From assembly GCF_004322755.1 (NCBI RefSeq), contig NZ_CP036401.1:434001-498000 (forward strand): DNA of 64,000 nucleotides. Direction: 5' to 3'. This document shows, in pieces, positions 26,835 through 38,317 of the stretch (position 1 is the stretch's first letter; the number at the start of each line of letters is the position of its first letter). The translations under genes were made by a program, and so were the position numbers. The stretch comes from Pseudoduganella albidiflava (GTDB taxonomy: Bacteria > Pseudomonadota > Gammaproteobacteria > Burkholderiales > Burkholderiaceae_D). The notes beneath the pieces were generated by a model. That model was not told the DNA's origin and did no database searches. It saw nothing but the letters and a program-made list of their open reading frames with translations.

Positions 26835-28549
26835 CGACCCCATCGCTGATCCTGCTGGGCGCCTTCCTGTTCGTGCTGCTGGCGCTGGCCTGGCCGCTGG
26901 GTGCCTTCCTGGCCCGGGTGGGCGAGGGCGATGGCCCGATCCGGGGCCTGGGCTGGCTGCACCGGTTCGAAGGAGCGCTGTATCGCGCCGCCGGCGTGCC
27001 GGCCGGCCGGACCATGGGCTGGCAAGCCTATGCCACCGCGCTGATCGTCTTCAACGCGCTGGGCACGCTGTTCGTGTATGCGGTGCAGCGCCTGCAGGGG
27101 TGGCTGCCCCTGAATCCGCAGGCGCTGCCCGGCGTGAGCCCGGATTCGTCGTTCAACACGGCCGTCAGCTTCGTTGCCAACACCAACTGGCAGGGCTACG
27201 CGGGGGAGCAGACCATGAGCTACCTGACCCAGATGGTGGCGCTGGCCGGCCAGAATTTCTTCTCGGCCGCCACCGGCATCGCCGTGGTGTTCGCGCTGAT
27301 CCGGGCATTCGCGGCCCGCGCCACGGGGTCCATCGGCAACTTCTGGGTCGACGCCACCCGCGCCACGCTGTACGTGCTGCTGCCACTGTCGCTGCTGCTG
27401 GCGGTCCTGCTGATGAGCCAGGGCGTGATCCAGAACTTCGACGCGTACCGCCAGGTCGCCACGCTCGATGGCGGCGTGCAGGTGCTCGCCATGGGCCCGG
27501 TCGCCTCCCAGGAAGCCATCAAGCTGCTGGGCACCAACGGCGGCGGCTTCTTCAACGCCAATTCGGCGCATCCGTTCGAGAACCCGACGGCGTTCACCAA
27601 CTTCGTGCAGATGATCGCCATCTTCCTGGTCCCGGCCGCGCTGTGCTTCGCGTTTGGCCGCATGGTGGGCGACCTCCGCCAGGGCTGGGCCGTGCTGGCG
27701 GCGATGACGATCGTGTTCGTGGCGATGACGCTCGCGGTGTTCGCGGCCGAGCAGGCGGCGCATCCCGCACTGCAGGCGCTGGGTGTCGACCAGGCGGCGG
27801 GCGCGCTGCAGTCGGGCGGCAACATGGAAGGCAAGGAAACCCGCTTCGGCATCGGCGCCTCGGCGCTGTTCACCGCCGTCACCACGGTCGCCTCCTGCGG
27901 CGCGGTGAATGCCATGCACGATTCGCTGATGCCGCTGGGCGGCGCCGTGCCGCTGCTGCTGATGCAGTTCGGCGAGGTGATCTTCGGCGGCGTGGGCTCC
28001 GGGCTGTACGGCATGCTGGTGTTCGCGATCCTGGCCGTGTTCATCGCCGGGCTGATGATCGGCCGCACGCCGGAATACCTGGGCAAGAAGATCGGCCCGT
28101 ACGAGATGAAGGTGACCTCGATCGCCATCCTGGTCACGCCGCTGCTGGTGCTTTCCGGTACCGCCATCGCGGTGGTGGCGGGGGCCGGCACGGCGGGCAT
28201 CGCCAATCCCGGCGCGCACGGTTTCTCCGAAATCCTGTACGCCTTCAGTTCCGCCGCCAACAACAACGGCAGCGCGTTTGCCGGCTTGTCCGCCAATACG
28301 CCGTTCTACAACACGATGCTGGCGATCGCCATGTGGTTCGGCCGCTTCGGCGTGATCGTGCCGGTGCTGGCGATCGCCGGTTCGCTGGCCGGCAGGGCGC
28401 GGCTGCCCGTCACGGCCGGCACGATGCCGACCCATGGCGCGCTGTTCGTGGCACTGCTGATCGGTGTCGTGCTGCTGGTGGGTGTGCTGAACTACGTGCC
28501 CGCGCTGGCGCTCGGCCCGGTCGTCGAGCACCTGCAACTTTTCCACTAA
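26831..28549 (+). CDS. kdpA: Potassium-transporting ATPase subunit A
   Basis: About 572 residues from GTG 26831, which overlaps the kdpF stop. KdpA is the potassium-selective channel-like subunit, related to K-channel and Trk/Ktr folds, with ten membrane helices. The four selectivity-loop regions are visible: [58 protein letters not shown] and [23 protein letters not shown]. It is preceded by GGAGG within the kdpF coding end. It forms KdpFABC with the following genes and serves high-affinity potassium uptake under limitation. Confidence 0.96.
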   Translation: MTTPSLILLGAFLFVLLALAWPLGAFLARVGEGDGPIRGLGWLHRFEGALYRAAGVPAGRTMGWQAYATALIVFNALGTLFVYAVQRLQGWLPLNPQALPGVSPDSSFNTAVSFVANTNWQGYAGEQTMSYLTQMVALAGQNFFSAATGIAVVFALIRAFAARATGSIGNFWVDATRATLYVLLPLSLLLAVLLMSQGVIQNFDAYRQVATLDGGVQVLAMGPVASQEAIKLLGTNGGGFFNANSAHPFENPTAFTNFVQMIAIFLVPAALCFAFGRMVGDLRQGWAVLAAMTIVFVAMTLAVFAAEQAAHPALQALGVDQAAGALQSGGNMEGKETRFGIGASALFTAVTTVASCGAVNAMHDSLMPLGGAVPLLLMQFGEVIFGGVGSGLYGMLVFAILAVFIAGLMIGRTPEYLGKKIGPYEMKVTSIAILVTPLLVLSGTAIAVVAGAGTAGIANPGAHGFSEILYAFSSAANNNGSAFAGLSANTPFYNTMLAIAMWFGRFGVIVPVLAIAGSLAGRARLPVTAGTMPTHGALFVALLIGVVLLVGVLNYVPALALGPVVEHLQLFH

Positions 28550-28558
28550 GAGGTTTTC

Positions 28559-30634
<2,076 letters not shown>

Positions 30635-30656
30635 ACGACGTCTGAAAGGAACCGCC

Positions 30657-31241
30657 ATGATTTCCCATCTCCGCCCCGCTGCCACCATTTTCGCCACGCT
30701 GACGCTGCTGTGCGGGATCGTCTATCCCGCCGTGGTCACGGGCATCGGCAAGCTGGCCTGGCCGGGCCAGGCCGCCGGCAGTGTCGTCGTCCGCGACGGC
30801 CAGGCCGTCGGCTCGCGCCTGATCGGCCAGGCATTCACGTCGCCGCGCTACTTCTGGGGGCGGCCATCGGCCACCAGCCCGGCGCCGAACCACGGCGCCG
30901 CTTCGGCGGGCTCGAACCTGGGCCCCACGAACCCGGCACTGCACGATGCCGTCAAGGGCCGCATCGCGGCATTGCGCGCGGCCGACCCGGGCAATACGGC
31001 GCCGGTGCCGGTCGACCTGGTCACCGCGTCCGCCAGCGGCCTGGATCCGGACATCAGCCTGGCGGCGGCACGCTACCAGGCCGGCCGCGTGGCGCGCACG
31101 CGCGGCATCGCCCCGGCCAGCGTGGCGACCTTGATCGAGGAGCACGCCGAGCGGCCGCGGTTCGGCTTCCTCGGCGAACCAAGGGTCAATGTGCTGGCGC
31201 TGAACATGGCGCTCGACCGGCTTGCGCCCGCTGCGCCGTAA
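30657..31241 (+). CDS. kdpC: Potassium-transporting ATPase subunit C
   Basis: 194 residues: one N-terminal membrane helix (ATIFATLTLLCGIVYPAVVTGIGKLAW) and a periplasmic domain with the conserved stretches GSRLIGQAFTSPRYFWGRPSAT, NLGPTNPALHDAV and VTASASGLDPDISLAAARYQAGRVA. KdpC helps the complex bind potassium and ATP. GAAAGGA precedes the ATG. It is followed after 18 bases by kdpD. Confidence 0.96.
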   Translation: MISHLRPAATIFATLTLLCGIVYPAVVTGIGKLAWPGQAAGSVVVRDGQAVGSRLIGQAFTSPRYFWGRPSATSPAPNHGAASAGSNLGPTNPALHDAVKGRIAALRAADPGNTAPVPVDLVTASASGLDPDISLAAARYQAGRVARTRGIAPASVATLIEEHAERPRFGFLGEPRVNVLALNMALDRLAPAAP

Positions 31242-31259
31242 TCGTCTACACTGCGCCGC

Positions 31260-34013
31260 ATGATTCCCATCGACAGCCAACGCCCCGACCCGGACGCCCT
31301 GCTGGCCCGGGTGCAGGCCGGCGAAGAGCGCGCGGCGCGCGGCCGGCTGCGCATCTACTTCGGCGCTTCGGCCGGCGTGGGCAAGACTTTTGCAATGCTG
31401 TCGGCGGCCCGCAAGCTGCAGGCCGAGGGCTTGCGGCCGCTGGTGGGCGTCGCTGAAACCCATGGCCGCGGCGAAACGGCGGCGCTGCTCGACGGCCTGG
31501 AGGTGCTGCCGCCGAAGCAGGTGGCCTGGCGCGGCAGGATGCTGCCCGAGTTCGATCTCGATGGCGCGCTGGCGTGCCGCCCCGGCCTGATTCTGGTGGA
31601 CGAGCTGGCCCATTCGAACGCGCCCGGCTCGCGGCACCCGAAGCGCTGGCAGGATGTGGAGGAATTGCTGGACGCGGGCATCGACGTGTTCACCACGGTG
31701 AACGTGCAACACCTGGAAAGCCTGAACGACGTGGTGGGCGGCATCACCGGCATCCGCGTGGCGGAAACCCTGCCCGACACCGTGTTCGACCGGGCCGCCG
31801 AAGTCGTGCTGGTGGACTTGCCCGCCGATGAACTGCTCGACCGGCTGAGGCGGGGCAAGGTCTACCACGGCGAGCAGGCCGGGCGCGCCGCCCGCAATTT
31901 CTTCCGCAAGGGGAACCTGATCGCGCTGCGCGAACTGGCGCTGCGCCGCACCGCCGACCGCATCGGCGGCGACGTGCAGGCCTACCGCGTGGAACAGGCC
32001 ATCCGCCCGCTGTGGCAGTCGGGCGCGGCGCTGCTGGCCTGCGTGGGCACCGGCGCGGATGGCGAACAGGTGGTGCGCAGCGCGGCCCGGCTGGCGAGCC
32101 AGCTGAACACGGACTGGCATGCGGTGTACGTGGAAACGCCGGCGCTGCAACGCCTGCCGGCCGCGCGGCGCGAGAAGATCCTGCAGGTGCTGAAGCTGGC
32201 ACAGGACCTGGGCGCCACCACGGCCGTGCTGGCCGGCGACGACATCGGCACGGCCATTGCCCGCTACGCGCTGGCGCAGAATATCCCCAGGGTGGTGCTG
32301 GGCCGGGCCGCACCCGCCAGGCCGTGGCGCACCCCGCACCTGCGGCGCATCGCCGCCGCCGCCCCGGCGCTTGACATCGTCGAAGTAGCTTCCGCCGAGC
32401 AAAGTTTCTCGAAAAACGGTGACAGTCACCAATTTTCGGGCAACGGAAGTTCCAGAAAAAATGGTGACTGTCACCGTTTTTCTGGGCAGGAGGGCTACGG
32501 GCGCTACGTGCTGGCGCTGGCCGCCAGCGGTACCGTCGCGCTGGCGGGCCTGCCGCTGGCGGGTGCGCTCGAAGTCACCAACATCGCGATGCTGTTCCTG
32601 CTCGCCGTGCTGGTGGTGGCGTTCCGGCTGGGCCGCGGGCCGGCCGTGCTGTGCAGCTTCGCCAGCGTGGCCGCGTTCGATTTCCTGTTCGTGCAGCCGA
32701 CGTTCTCGTTCGCCGTCAGCGATGTCCAGTACCTGATCACGTTCGGCGTCATGCTGGTGGTGGGCCTGATCACGAGCCACCTGGCGGCCAACCTGCGCTT
32801 CCAGGCCCGGGTCGCGTCGCACCGCGAGGAGCGCGTGCGTGCGCTCTATGAATATGCGCGCGAGCTGACCGGTGTGTTGCAGGCGGAGCAGGTGGTCGAG
32901 ATCACGCAGCGCACGCTGGCGCAGGCCTTTCGAGCGCGCGTGGCACTGCTGCTGCCGGATGCCGATGGGCGCCTGGAGGCTGCGGCGGCGCCGGCGGCCG
33001 CCGATGGTGCGGATTCGCCCGATCCGGCCATCGGCCAGTGGGCGTTCGACCATGCCGAGGCGGCCGGCATCGGCACGGGCACCCTGCCGGCGTCGCCCTG
33101 GTTCTACCTGCCGCTGGTCGCGCCGATGCGCACCCGTGGCGTGCTGGCGCTGCAGCCGGAAGAGCGCCGCTGGCTGCTGATCCCCGAACAGCGCCGCCAT
33201 CTCGACACGTTCGCCGCGCTGGCCGCGATCGCGCTGGAGCGGGTGCATTACATCGACGTGGCGCAGGAAGCGCTGGTGCAGATGGAATCGGAGCGGCTGC
33301 GCAACTCGCTGCTGGCGGCGCTGTCGCACGACCTGCGCACGCCGCTGACGTCGCTGGTGGGGCTGGCCGAGTCGCTGGCGATGTCGAAGCCGGCCCTGTC
33401 CATCACGCAGATGGACCTGGCGCGCGCGCTGCAGGAAGAAACCGTGCGCATGAGCACCCTGGTGGCGAACCTGCTGGACATGGCGCGCATCGAAAGCGGC
33501 GCCGTGCACCTGAACCTGCAATGGCAGGCGCTGGAGGAAACGGTGGGCAGTGCGCTGCGCGCCAGCCGCACGCTGCTGGCCGGACACCGCATCGCCACCG
33601 CCTTGCCGGCCGGCCTGCCGCTGGTGCGCTACGACGCCGTACTGATCGAGCGGGTACTTGGCAACCTGCTGGAAAACGCGGCGAAATATACGCCGGCCGG
33701 CAGTACGATCACGCTGTCCGCGCGGGTCTTCCGCGGCAGCCTGGAAGTCACCGTCGCCGACGATGGCCCCGGCCTGCCGGCCGGCCAGGAAGAAGCGATC
33801 TTTGAAAAATTCACGCGCGGCGAACGGGAGTCCGCCAAGCCCGGCGTGGGGCTGGGGCTGGCGATCTGCCGCGCGATCATCGAGGCACACGGCGGCGCGA
33901 TCTCCGCGCGGCGCGGCGGGGGAGGGGGCGCGGCCCTGGTCTTCACGCTGCCGCTGGGTACCCCGCCCGCGCTGCCGGAGGAACCACTGGATGAGCGACA
34001 AGTTGAGCAATAA
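31260..34013 (+). CDS. kdpD: Potassium sensor histidine kinase KdpD with palindrome-derived linker
   Basis: 917 residues. The N-terminal KdpD domain has a P-loop (GASAGVGKTFAML near residue 41), then a USP-like domain (to about residue 375), four membrane helices of the DUF4118 region (from about 412), a GAF-like domain, HisKA with the phospho-acceptor His in ALSHDLRTPLTSLVG near residue 690, and an HATPase domain (LLENAAKYTPAG, DDGPGLPAGQEEAIFEKF, GVGLGLAICRAIIEAHGG). It senses potassium and turgor and phosphorylates KdpE. Residues about 382-409 (SKNGDSHQFSGNGSSRKNGD then CHRFSGQ) are encoded by a palindromic repeat pair inserted in frame between the USP-like and membrane parts; close KdpD proteins lack such a sequence in my knowledge. 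Confidence 0.95.
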   Translation: MIPIDSQRPDPDALLARVQAGEERAARGRLRIYFGASAGVGKTFAMLSAARKLQAEGLRPLVGVAETHGRGETAALLDGLEVLPPKQVAWRGRMLPEFDLDGALACRPGLILVDELAHSNAPGSRHPKRWQDVEELLDAGIDVFTTVNVQHLESLNDVVGGITGIRVAETLPDTVFDRAAEVVLVDLPADELLDRLRRGKVYHGEQAGRAARNFFRKGNLIALRELALRRTADRIGGDVQAYRVEQAIRPLWQSGAALLACVGTGADGEQVVRSAARLASQLNTDWHAVYVETPALQRLPAARREKILQVLKLAQDLGATTAVLAGDDIGTAIARYALAQNIPRVVLGRAAPARPWRTPHLRRIAAAAPALDIVEVASAEQSFSKNGDSHQFSGNGSSRKNGDCHRFSGQEGYGRYVLALAASGTVALAGLPLAGALEVTNIAMLFLLAVLVVAFRLGRGPAVLCSFASVAAFDFLFVQPTFSFAVSDVQYLITFGVMLVVGLITSHLAANLRFQARVASHREERVRALYEYARELTGVLQAEQVVEITQRTLAQAFRARVALLLPDADGRLEAAAAPAAADGADSPDPAIGQWAFDHAEAAGIGTGTLPASPWFYLPLVAPMRTRGVLALQPEERRWLLIPEQRRHLDTFAALAAIALERVHYIDVAQEALVQMESERLRNSLLAALSHDLRTPLTSLVGLAESLAMSKPALSITQMDLARALQEETVRMSTLVANLLDMARIESGAVHLNLQWQALEETVGSALRASRTLLAGHRIATALPAGLPLVRYDAVLIERVLGNLLENAAKYTPAGSTITLSARVFRGSLEVTVADDGPGLPAGQEEAIFEKFTRGERESAKPGVGLGLAICRAIIEAHGGAISARRGGGGGAALVFTLPLGTPPALPEEPLDERQVEQ
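32404..32486. repeat. Paired GGTGACWGTCACC palindromes inside kdpD
   Basis: Palindromes at 32418-32430 and 32463-32475. Each is flanked by complementary arms (GAAAAAC before and TTTTTCTGG-like after), so each unit is itself about 33 bp of near-palindrome and the two units also pair with one another. The reading frame of kdpD passes through without a stop. Confidence 0.85.
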
Positions 34014-34731
34014 GGTGACCAGCAAGCTGGCGGACGGGCCGATGCCGACCGCGCTGCTGGTCGAGGATGAACCGCAGATCCGCCGCTTCGTGCGCATGGC
34101 GCTGGAGGAAGAAGGCTGGCACGTGCAGGAGGCGGCGACGATGCAGCGCGGCCTGATCGACGCCGGTACCCGCCGCCCCGACCTGGTGATCCTCGACCTG
34201 GGCCTGCCCGACGGCGATGGCGTGGACCTGATCGCCGACCTGCGCAAATGGTCGCCGGTGCCGGTGATCGTGCTGTCGGCCCGCGTCGCCGAAGAGCAGA
34301 AGATCCGCGCGCTCGATGCCGGTGCCGACGATTACCTGACCAAGCCGTTCGGTGTCGGCGAGCTGCTGGCCCGCGTGCGCGCGCTGCAGCGGCGGCGCCG
34401 CGCCCCTGAACAGGACGCCGGCGGCGTGGTGCAGTTCGGCGACGTGAAGGTGGACCTGCCGGCACGCATGATCACCCGCGGCGGCCAGATGGTGCACCTG
34501 ACGCCGACCGAGTACCGCCTGCTGGCGGTACTGGTCAACAATGCCGGCCGCGTGGTGACCAATCCCCAGCTGCTGCGCGAGGTATGGGGACCGTCGAATG
34601 CCGACAACGGCCATTACCTGCGCATCTACATGGGCCACCTGCGCCAGAAGCTGGAGCGCGATCCCGCCCAGCCGGCGCACCTGCTGACCGAAACGGCGGT
34701 CGGCTACCGGCTGCTGCTCGCACCGGGCTGA
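33991..34731 (+). CDS. kdpE: Potassium response regulator KdpE
   Basis: About 246 residues: a receiver domain (TALLVEDEPQIRRFVRMALEEEG, phospho-acceptor Asp in LVILDLGLPDGDG, Lys in YLTKPFGVGELLARV) and an OmpR/PhoB winged helix (VHLTPTEYRLLAVLVNNAGRVVTNPQLLREVWG, LRIYMGHLRQKLE). It activates the kdp operon when phosphorylated by KdpD. ATG 33991 overlaps the last 23 bases of kdpD and has GGAGGAA 8 bases upstream. ATG 34042 would give a more typical 229-residue protein, so the first 17 residues are uncertain. A match to its binding site is present at 26549. Confidence 0.94.
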   Translation: MSDKLSNKVTSKLADGPMPTALLVEDEPQIRRFVRMALEEEGWHVQEAATMQRGLIDAGTRRPDLVILDLGLPDGDGVDLIADLRKWSPVPVIVLSARVAEEQKIRALDAGADDYLTKPFGVGELLARVRALQRRRRAPEQDAGGVVQFGDVKVDLPARMITRGGQMVHLTPTEYRLLAVLVNNAGRVVTNPQLLREVWGPSNADNGHYLRIYMGHLRQKLERDPAQPAHLLTETAVGYRLLLAPG

Positions 34732-34776
34732 TACGGTCCGGGCGCCGGGACGCGGCGCCAGGAAGGCAGGGTGCCG

Positions 34777-35868
34777 TCAGTGTCCCGCGGCGGCCAGCGG
34801 GGCGGAGCCCTGAAGGCGGCGCCGCAGCAGGTCCTCGGCCATCGCCAGCGCCTTGTCGGGTGCCGCCGGAATATCCGGGATGACGCCCACGCCTTCCCAG
34901 TTGCCCTGGGTGATCGGGCTGATGCTGCGCGCGTCAGGGATCACGGCGAAAAAATGGTCGCCAAGCCGATAGGGTCGCGCCGGGTGGGCGCCGCCCCAGG
35001 TCCGCTCGCCGATCACCGTGGCGCGTTTCAGTGCCTGCATCGTGTAGGTGAAGTCTTCGCCGGCGGACATCGTGCCGGGGCCGGCCAGGATCACCACCGG
35101 CTTCTTGCCGCCATAGCGCTTGCCGCCAGGCTTGTCCACCGTCCAGAACTGTTTGGCGACGCCGGTCTTGCGGTCCCAGATATCGTTGAGGCGGGTCCGC
35201 TCGTCGACGAAATAGCTGACCAGCAAGGCCACCGAGTCCGGTGCGCCACCGCCGTTCTCGCGCAGGTCGATGATGAGGCCATCGGTATCGGCCAGTTCAT
35301 CCATGGCCGAGGCGAAATTTTCGTCCACCAGGAAATGAGGATGGAATGCGGAGAGCTTCAAGTAGCCCACCCTCGGGCCCAGGTGATCGACCTTCTCCAC
35401 GCCAAGGTCCGACAAACTGGCGAACAGGCGCATGGGAAGGGGGGCGCGCTCCTCCCACTCGGCACGCGTCCTGGGGGGAGGTCCGAGCGCATCGTCGGGC
35501 GGCACCACCCCGGGGCTGAAGACCACTTCCATGTGCAGGTCCTTGACGACGCCGTGGATATCTTTCGTCAGCTGTCTTGCCAGCTGTTCGCCTTCCGCGA
35601 TGCCATCGTACTTGCCCTCCTGCTGGCGCTGGCGCAGCACCGCTTCGATCTGCTTCGCCTTGTCGGGGAAGATGTAGTTCTCGTTCAGTTTCGCCACCAG
35701 CGTATCGAGCGCTTGCGTCCGCATCGCGCGGTCGACCACGACCTTCGGCGGAGGATTGACGCGTTCCCAGAGCGGCCGCCACATGGGCTGGGTCGCACCT
35801 GCTGCCACCACTACGCCGACCACGGACAGCACCAGCAACGACGGTATGACGATCCAGTTCTTCTTCAT
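34777..35868 (-). CDS. S41 family peptidase, membrane-anchored
   Basis: About 363 residues. An N-terminal membrane anchor or signal (NWIVIPSLLVLSVVGVVVAA) is followed by a tail-specific-protease-like fold. DGLIIDLRENGGGAPDSVALLVSYFVD precedes the nucleophile region VVILAGPGTMSAGEDFTYTMQALKRATVIGERTWGG, with the catalytic Ser in MSAGE near residue 268. There is no PDZ domain between anchor and core, so it belongs to the short periplasmic S41 proteins (IRBP/tricorn-like C-terminal domain) rather than CtpA. GGAGGAG stands 6 bases before the ATG; the upstream extension to 35961 has no support. It converges on kdpE. Confidence 0.88.
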   Translation of the reverse strand: MKKNWIVIPSLLVLSVVGVVVAAGATQPMWRPLWERVNPPPKVVVDRAMRTQALDTLVAKLNENYIFPDKAKQIEAVLRQRQQEGKYDGIAEGEQLARQLTKDIHGVVKDLHMEVVFSPGVVPPDDALGPPPRTRAEWEERAPLPMRLFASLSDLGVEKVDHLGPRVGYLKLSAFHPHFLVDENFASAMDELADTDGLIIDLRENGGGAPDSVALLVSYFVDERTRLNDIWDRKTGVAKQFWTVDKPGGKRYGGKKPVVILAGPGTMSAGEDFTYTMQALKRATVIGERTWGGAHPARPYRLGDHFFAVIPDARSISPITQGNWEGVGVIPDIPAAPDKALAMAEDLLRRRLQGSAPLAAAGH

Positions 35869-36066
35869 TTTTTCTCCTCCTGGTTGATAACGATGTGTCG
35901 TGCCGATCGAACGGGCGTGCGCGATCGGCGGCCTTGTCCACAGGCCATTCAGCTGCTTCATTCAGACTCTGAAATTTGATGACCGGATATCCAACGGCTG
36001 CGAGCTTACGGGCATGCAGACTGGACATCGCTGCGCCGGGTGGCGGCCCGGCGTTACCCGGCCCGG

Positions 36067-36819
36067 CTACATCTGGCGGAACTGCCGGGTAAAGGCTTCG
36101 CTGACGGCCAGGCGCTCGGCCCGGCCCTTCAGGATCACCTCCAGGCCGGCGCCGCCGCGCCCTTCGGATTCGTTGCGTTCGATCCGGTCGACGGCCTGGA
36201 GGTTGACGATGGCGCTGCGGTGGATCTGCGCGAACTGCTGCGGGTCCAGCTGCTCGAGCAGGGTCTTCAGCGGCAGCCGGATCAGCGCATCGCCTTTCTC
36301 CGTCACCACCCGGGTGTACTTCTCGTCCGACTGGAAGTACAGCACTTCGCTCACCATCACCAGCCGCACCGTATTGCCGCTCGACGCCTTGATCCACTTG
36401 AGGTACACCGGCGCGGTATCCCGTTCGAACAGCTTTTCCCACACGGCCGGCGGCGGATTTGCGACCGCGCGCGACTTCAGGCGGCGGATCGTCCGCAGCA
36501 GGCGCGTGGTGGTCAATGGCTTGACCAGATAGTCGGATGCGCCGGCATCGAAGGCGGCCAGCGCATGTTCCGCGTAGGCCGTGACGAACACCACCTGGCA
36601 GGATTCGGGAATGTGGCGCGCCACTTCCAGGCCGTTCAGGCCGGGCATCTGGATGTCCAGGAACACGATGTCCGGTTTCAAGGCATCGATGCGCGCCACC
36701 GCGTCGATGCCGTTCTCGGCGTGGCCGGCGATCTGCAGCTCGGGCCACAGGCCGCGCAGCTGGTCCGCCAGTTCCGCCCGCAGCAGCGGTTCGTCTTCGA
36801 CGAGCAGGGCGGTCGGCAT
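36067..36819 (-). CDS. LytTR-family response regulator
   Basis: 250 residues: receiver domain (ALLVEDEPLLRAELADQL, phospho-Asp in DIVFLDIQMPGLNGLEVA near residue 55, Lys in YLVKPLTTTRLLRTI) and a C-terminal LytTR DNA-binding domain (YLKWIKASSGNTVRLVMVSEVLYFQSDEKYTRVVT, FAQIHRSAIVNLQAVDRIE). These regulators bind paired direct repeats in promoters. Its start overlaps the stop of the kinase gene by one base (TGATG), so the two form one operon. The target is unknown; the S41 peptidase gene follows 198 bases further on the same strand. Confidence 0.93.
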   Translation of the reverse strand: MPTALLVEDEPLLRAELADQLRGLWPELQIAGHAENGIDAVARIDALKPDIVFLDIQMPGLNGLEVARHIPESCQVVFVTAYAEHALAAFDAGASDYLVKPLTTTRLLRTIRRLKSRAVANPPPAVWEKLFERDTAPVYLKWIKASSGNTVRLVMVSEVLYFQSDEKYTRVVTEKGDALIRLPLKTLLEQLDPQQFAQIHRSAIVNLQAVDRIERNESEGRGGAGLEVILKGRAERLAVSEAFTRQFRQM

Positions 36820-38162
36820 CAGGCGTCCTTTCCTGCCACAGGCACCGCCAGCACGGCCTTCACACCCCGTGCTTCGCCTGGTCCGCCGCCGGGCTCCACG
36901 GACAGGCTGGCCGCGCGCCCGTACAGCAGCGCCAGGCGTTCGGCGATGTTCGCCAGGCCCGTGCCTTGCCCGGCCTGTTCGGTGAGGCCGACGCCGTCAT
37001 CGACCACGGACACGCACAGCAGCTCGCCGTCCCCCTTGTGCTCGCGCTGCGCGCCGACGGTGATCAGGCCCGGCCGGCTGGCCCGCTCCAGGCCGTGCTT
37101 GACGGCGTTTTCCACCAGCGAGATCAGCATCGCCGGCGGAAACGGCAGGCTGCGCACGTCGTCGTCCACGGCGACCTCGAAGCGCAGCCGTTCGCCCATG
37201 CGGATGCGCATCACCGCCAGGTAGTCGCTGGCCAGGTCCATTTCACGGCCCAGCGTCGAGGATACCGAGCGCATGTCCGGCAGTGCGTTCTGCAGGTAGC
37301 CGACCAGGTGGTCGAGCATCTCCTGCGCGGCCTGCTGGTCGGTGCGGATCAGGTACTTCAGGTTGGCCAGGGTATTGAACAGGAAGTGCGGCTCGACCTG
37401 GGCCTGCAGGGCCGACAGGCGCGCCTGCAGCGAGGTGCGTTCCAGCTCGCGTTCGCGCCGCGCCGCTTCCAGCACGGCCGTGTGGCGTTCGAGGTGCTGG
37501 CGCAGGTGGGCGCACACCGTCTCGGCGGCCTTCAGCGACTGGCCCTGCTGGATCGCGAACCAGGCCAGGCCCGGGCGGCTGCGCAGCTCGATGCGGCAGC
37601 TGGGGCCCAGCTCGGTCGAGACCCTCACCTCGACATGGCGCCCCAGTACCGGGGGACGCCAGCGGCCCAGCACGATCCGGCCCTTGAACGGGTCATGGGA
37701 GAACGCCGGCGGCCCGGCGTATCCCAGCGCCGTGCCGAGCGCCAGTCCCGACAGGGTTTCGGTGCACAGGTCGAAGGTGGTGTAGGGATTGAACGGGGCA
37801 TCGATGCGGCGCGTCACCGTGGATGCGATCGACTCGGCGGACAGCGCCGTGCCCTGGTCGCCCAGCCGGGAAAGAAAGCCGCGGGCGATCCCGCTGGACA
37901 ACAGTGCGAGCCAGGCCATGATCGCCAGCACGACACCGCCGACGATGTACGGATCCAGCTTGCGGACTCCCGCTTCGCCCGGCGCAGGCGTGCCGATATC
38001 CATCCCGAGAGGCAGCAGCGCGATCGCCAGCGACACGAACAGCAGCGAACCAGCGTTGAAGCGCAGCGCCGACTGCAGCAGGTAGCGGCGCACCAGGCGG
38101 CGCTCGTGCGTGATCTTCGGCACGGGCGGCGCGTTGAACGGCGGGTAAGCGGGAGAGCTCAT
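36819..38162 (-). CDS. LytS/YehU-type sensor histidine kinase
   Basis: About 447 residues. Two membrane helices near the N-terminus (SALRFNAGSLLFVSLAIALL and VGGVVLAIMAWLALLSSGIA) are followed by a cytosolic linker and the His_kinase domain with the phospho-acceptor motif QVEPHFLFNTLANLKYLIRTDQQ near residue 275. The HATPase part has ISLVENAVKHGLERA and VVDDGVGLTEQAGQGTGLANIAERLALLYG. This layout is typical for kinases paired with LytTR regulators. The ATG at 38162 has GAGG upstream; the 110-codon extension in the open frame is a shadow of the neighbouring gene. Confidence 0.9.
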   Translation of the reverse strand: MSSPAYPPFNAPPVPKITHERRLVRRYLLQSALRFNAGSLLFVSLAIALLPLGMDIGTPAPGEAGVRKLDPYIVGGVVLAIMAWLALLSSGIARGFLSRLGDQGTALSAESIASTVTRRIDAPFNPYTTFDLCTETLSGLALGTALGYAGPPAFSHDPFKGRIVLGRWRPPVLGRHVEVRVSTELGPSCRIELRSRPGLAWFAIQQGQSLKAAETVCAHLRQHLERHTAVLEAARRERELERTSLQARLSALQAQVEPHFLFNTLANLKYLIRTDQQAAQEMLDHLVGYLQNALPDMRSVSSTLGREMDLASDYLAVMRIRMGERLRFEVAVDDDVRSLPFPPAMLISLVENAVKHGLERASRPGLITVGAQREHKGDGELLCVSVVDDGVGLTEQAGQGTGLANIAERLALLYGRAASLSVEPGGGPGEARGVKAVLAVPVAGKDA

Positions 38163-38317
38163 CGGAATCCTCGTGTTGAACTTGCCCCGCCATTCTAGCG
38201 GCGGGCGAGAGGATGATTTCGCCCATGCGACGAATGCCCGTGAATCGGGGAGGAACCCGGCGCCGGCGGGATGAATGCCGATAGCCGGATCGCCGCCGGC
38301 GCCTGGCGGCCGATACC

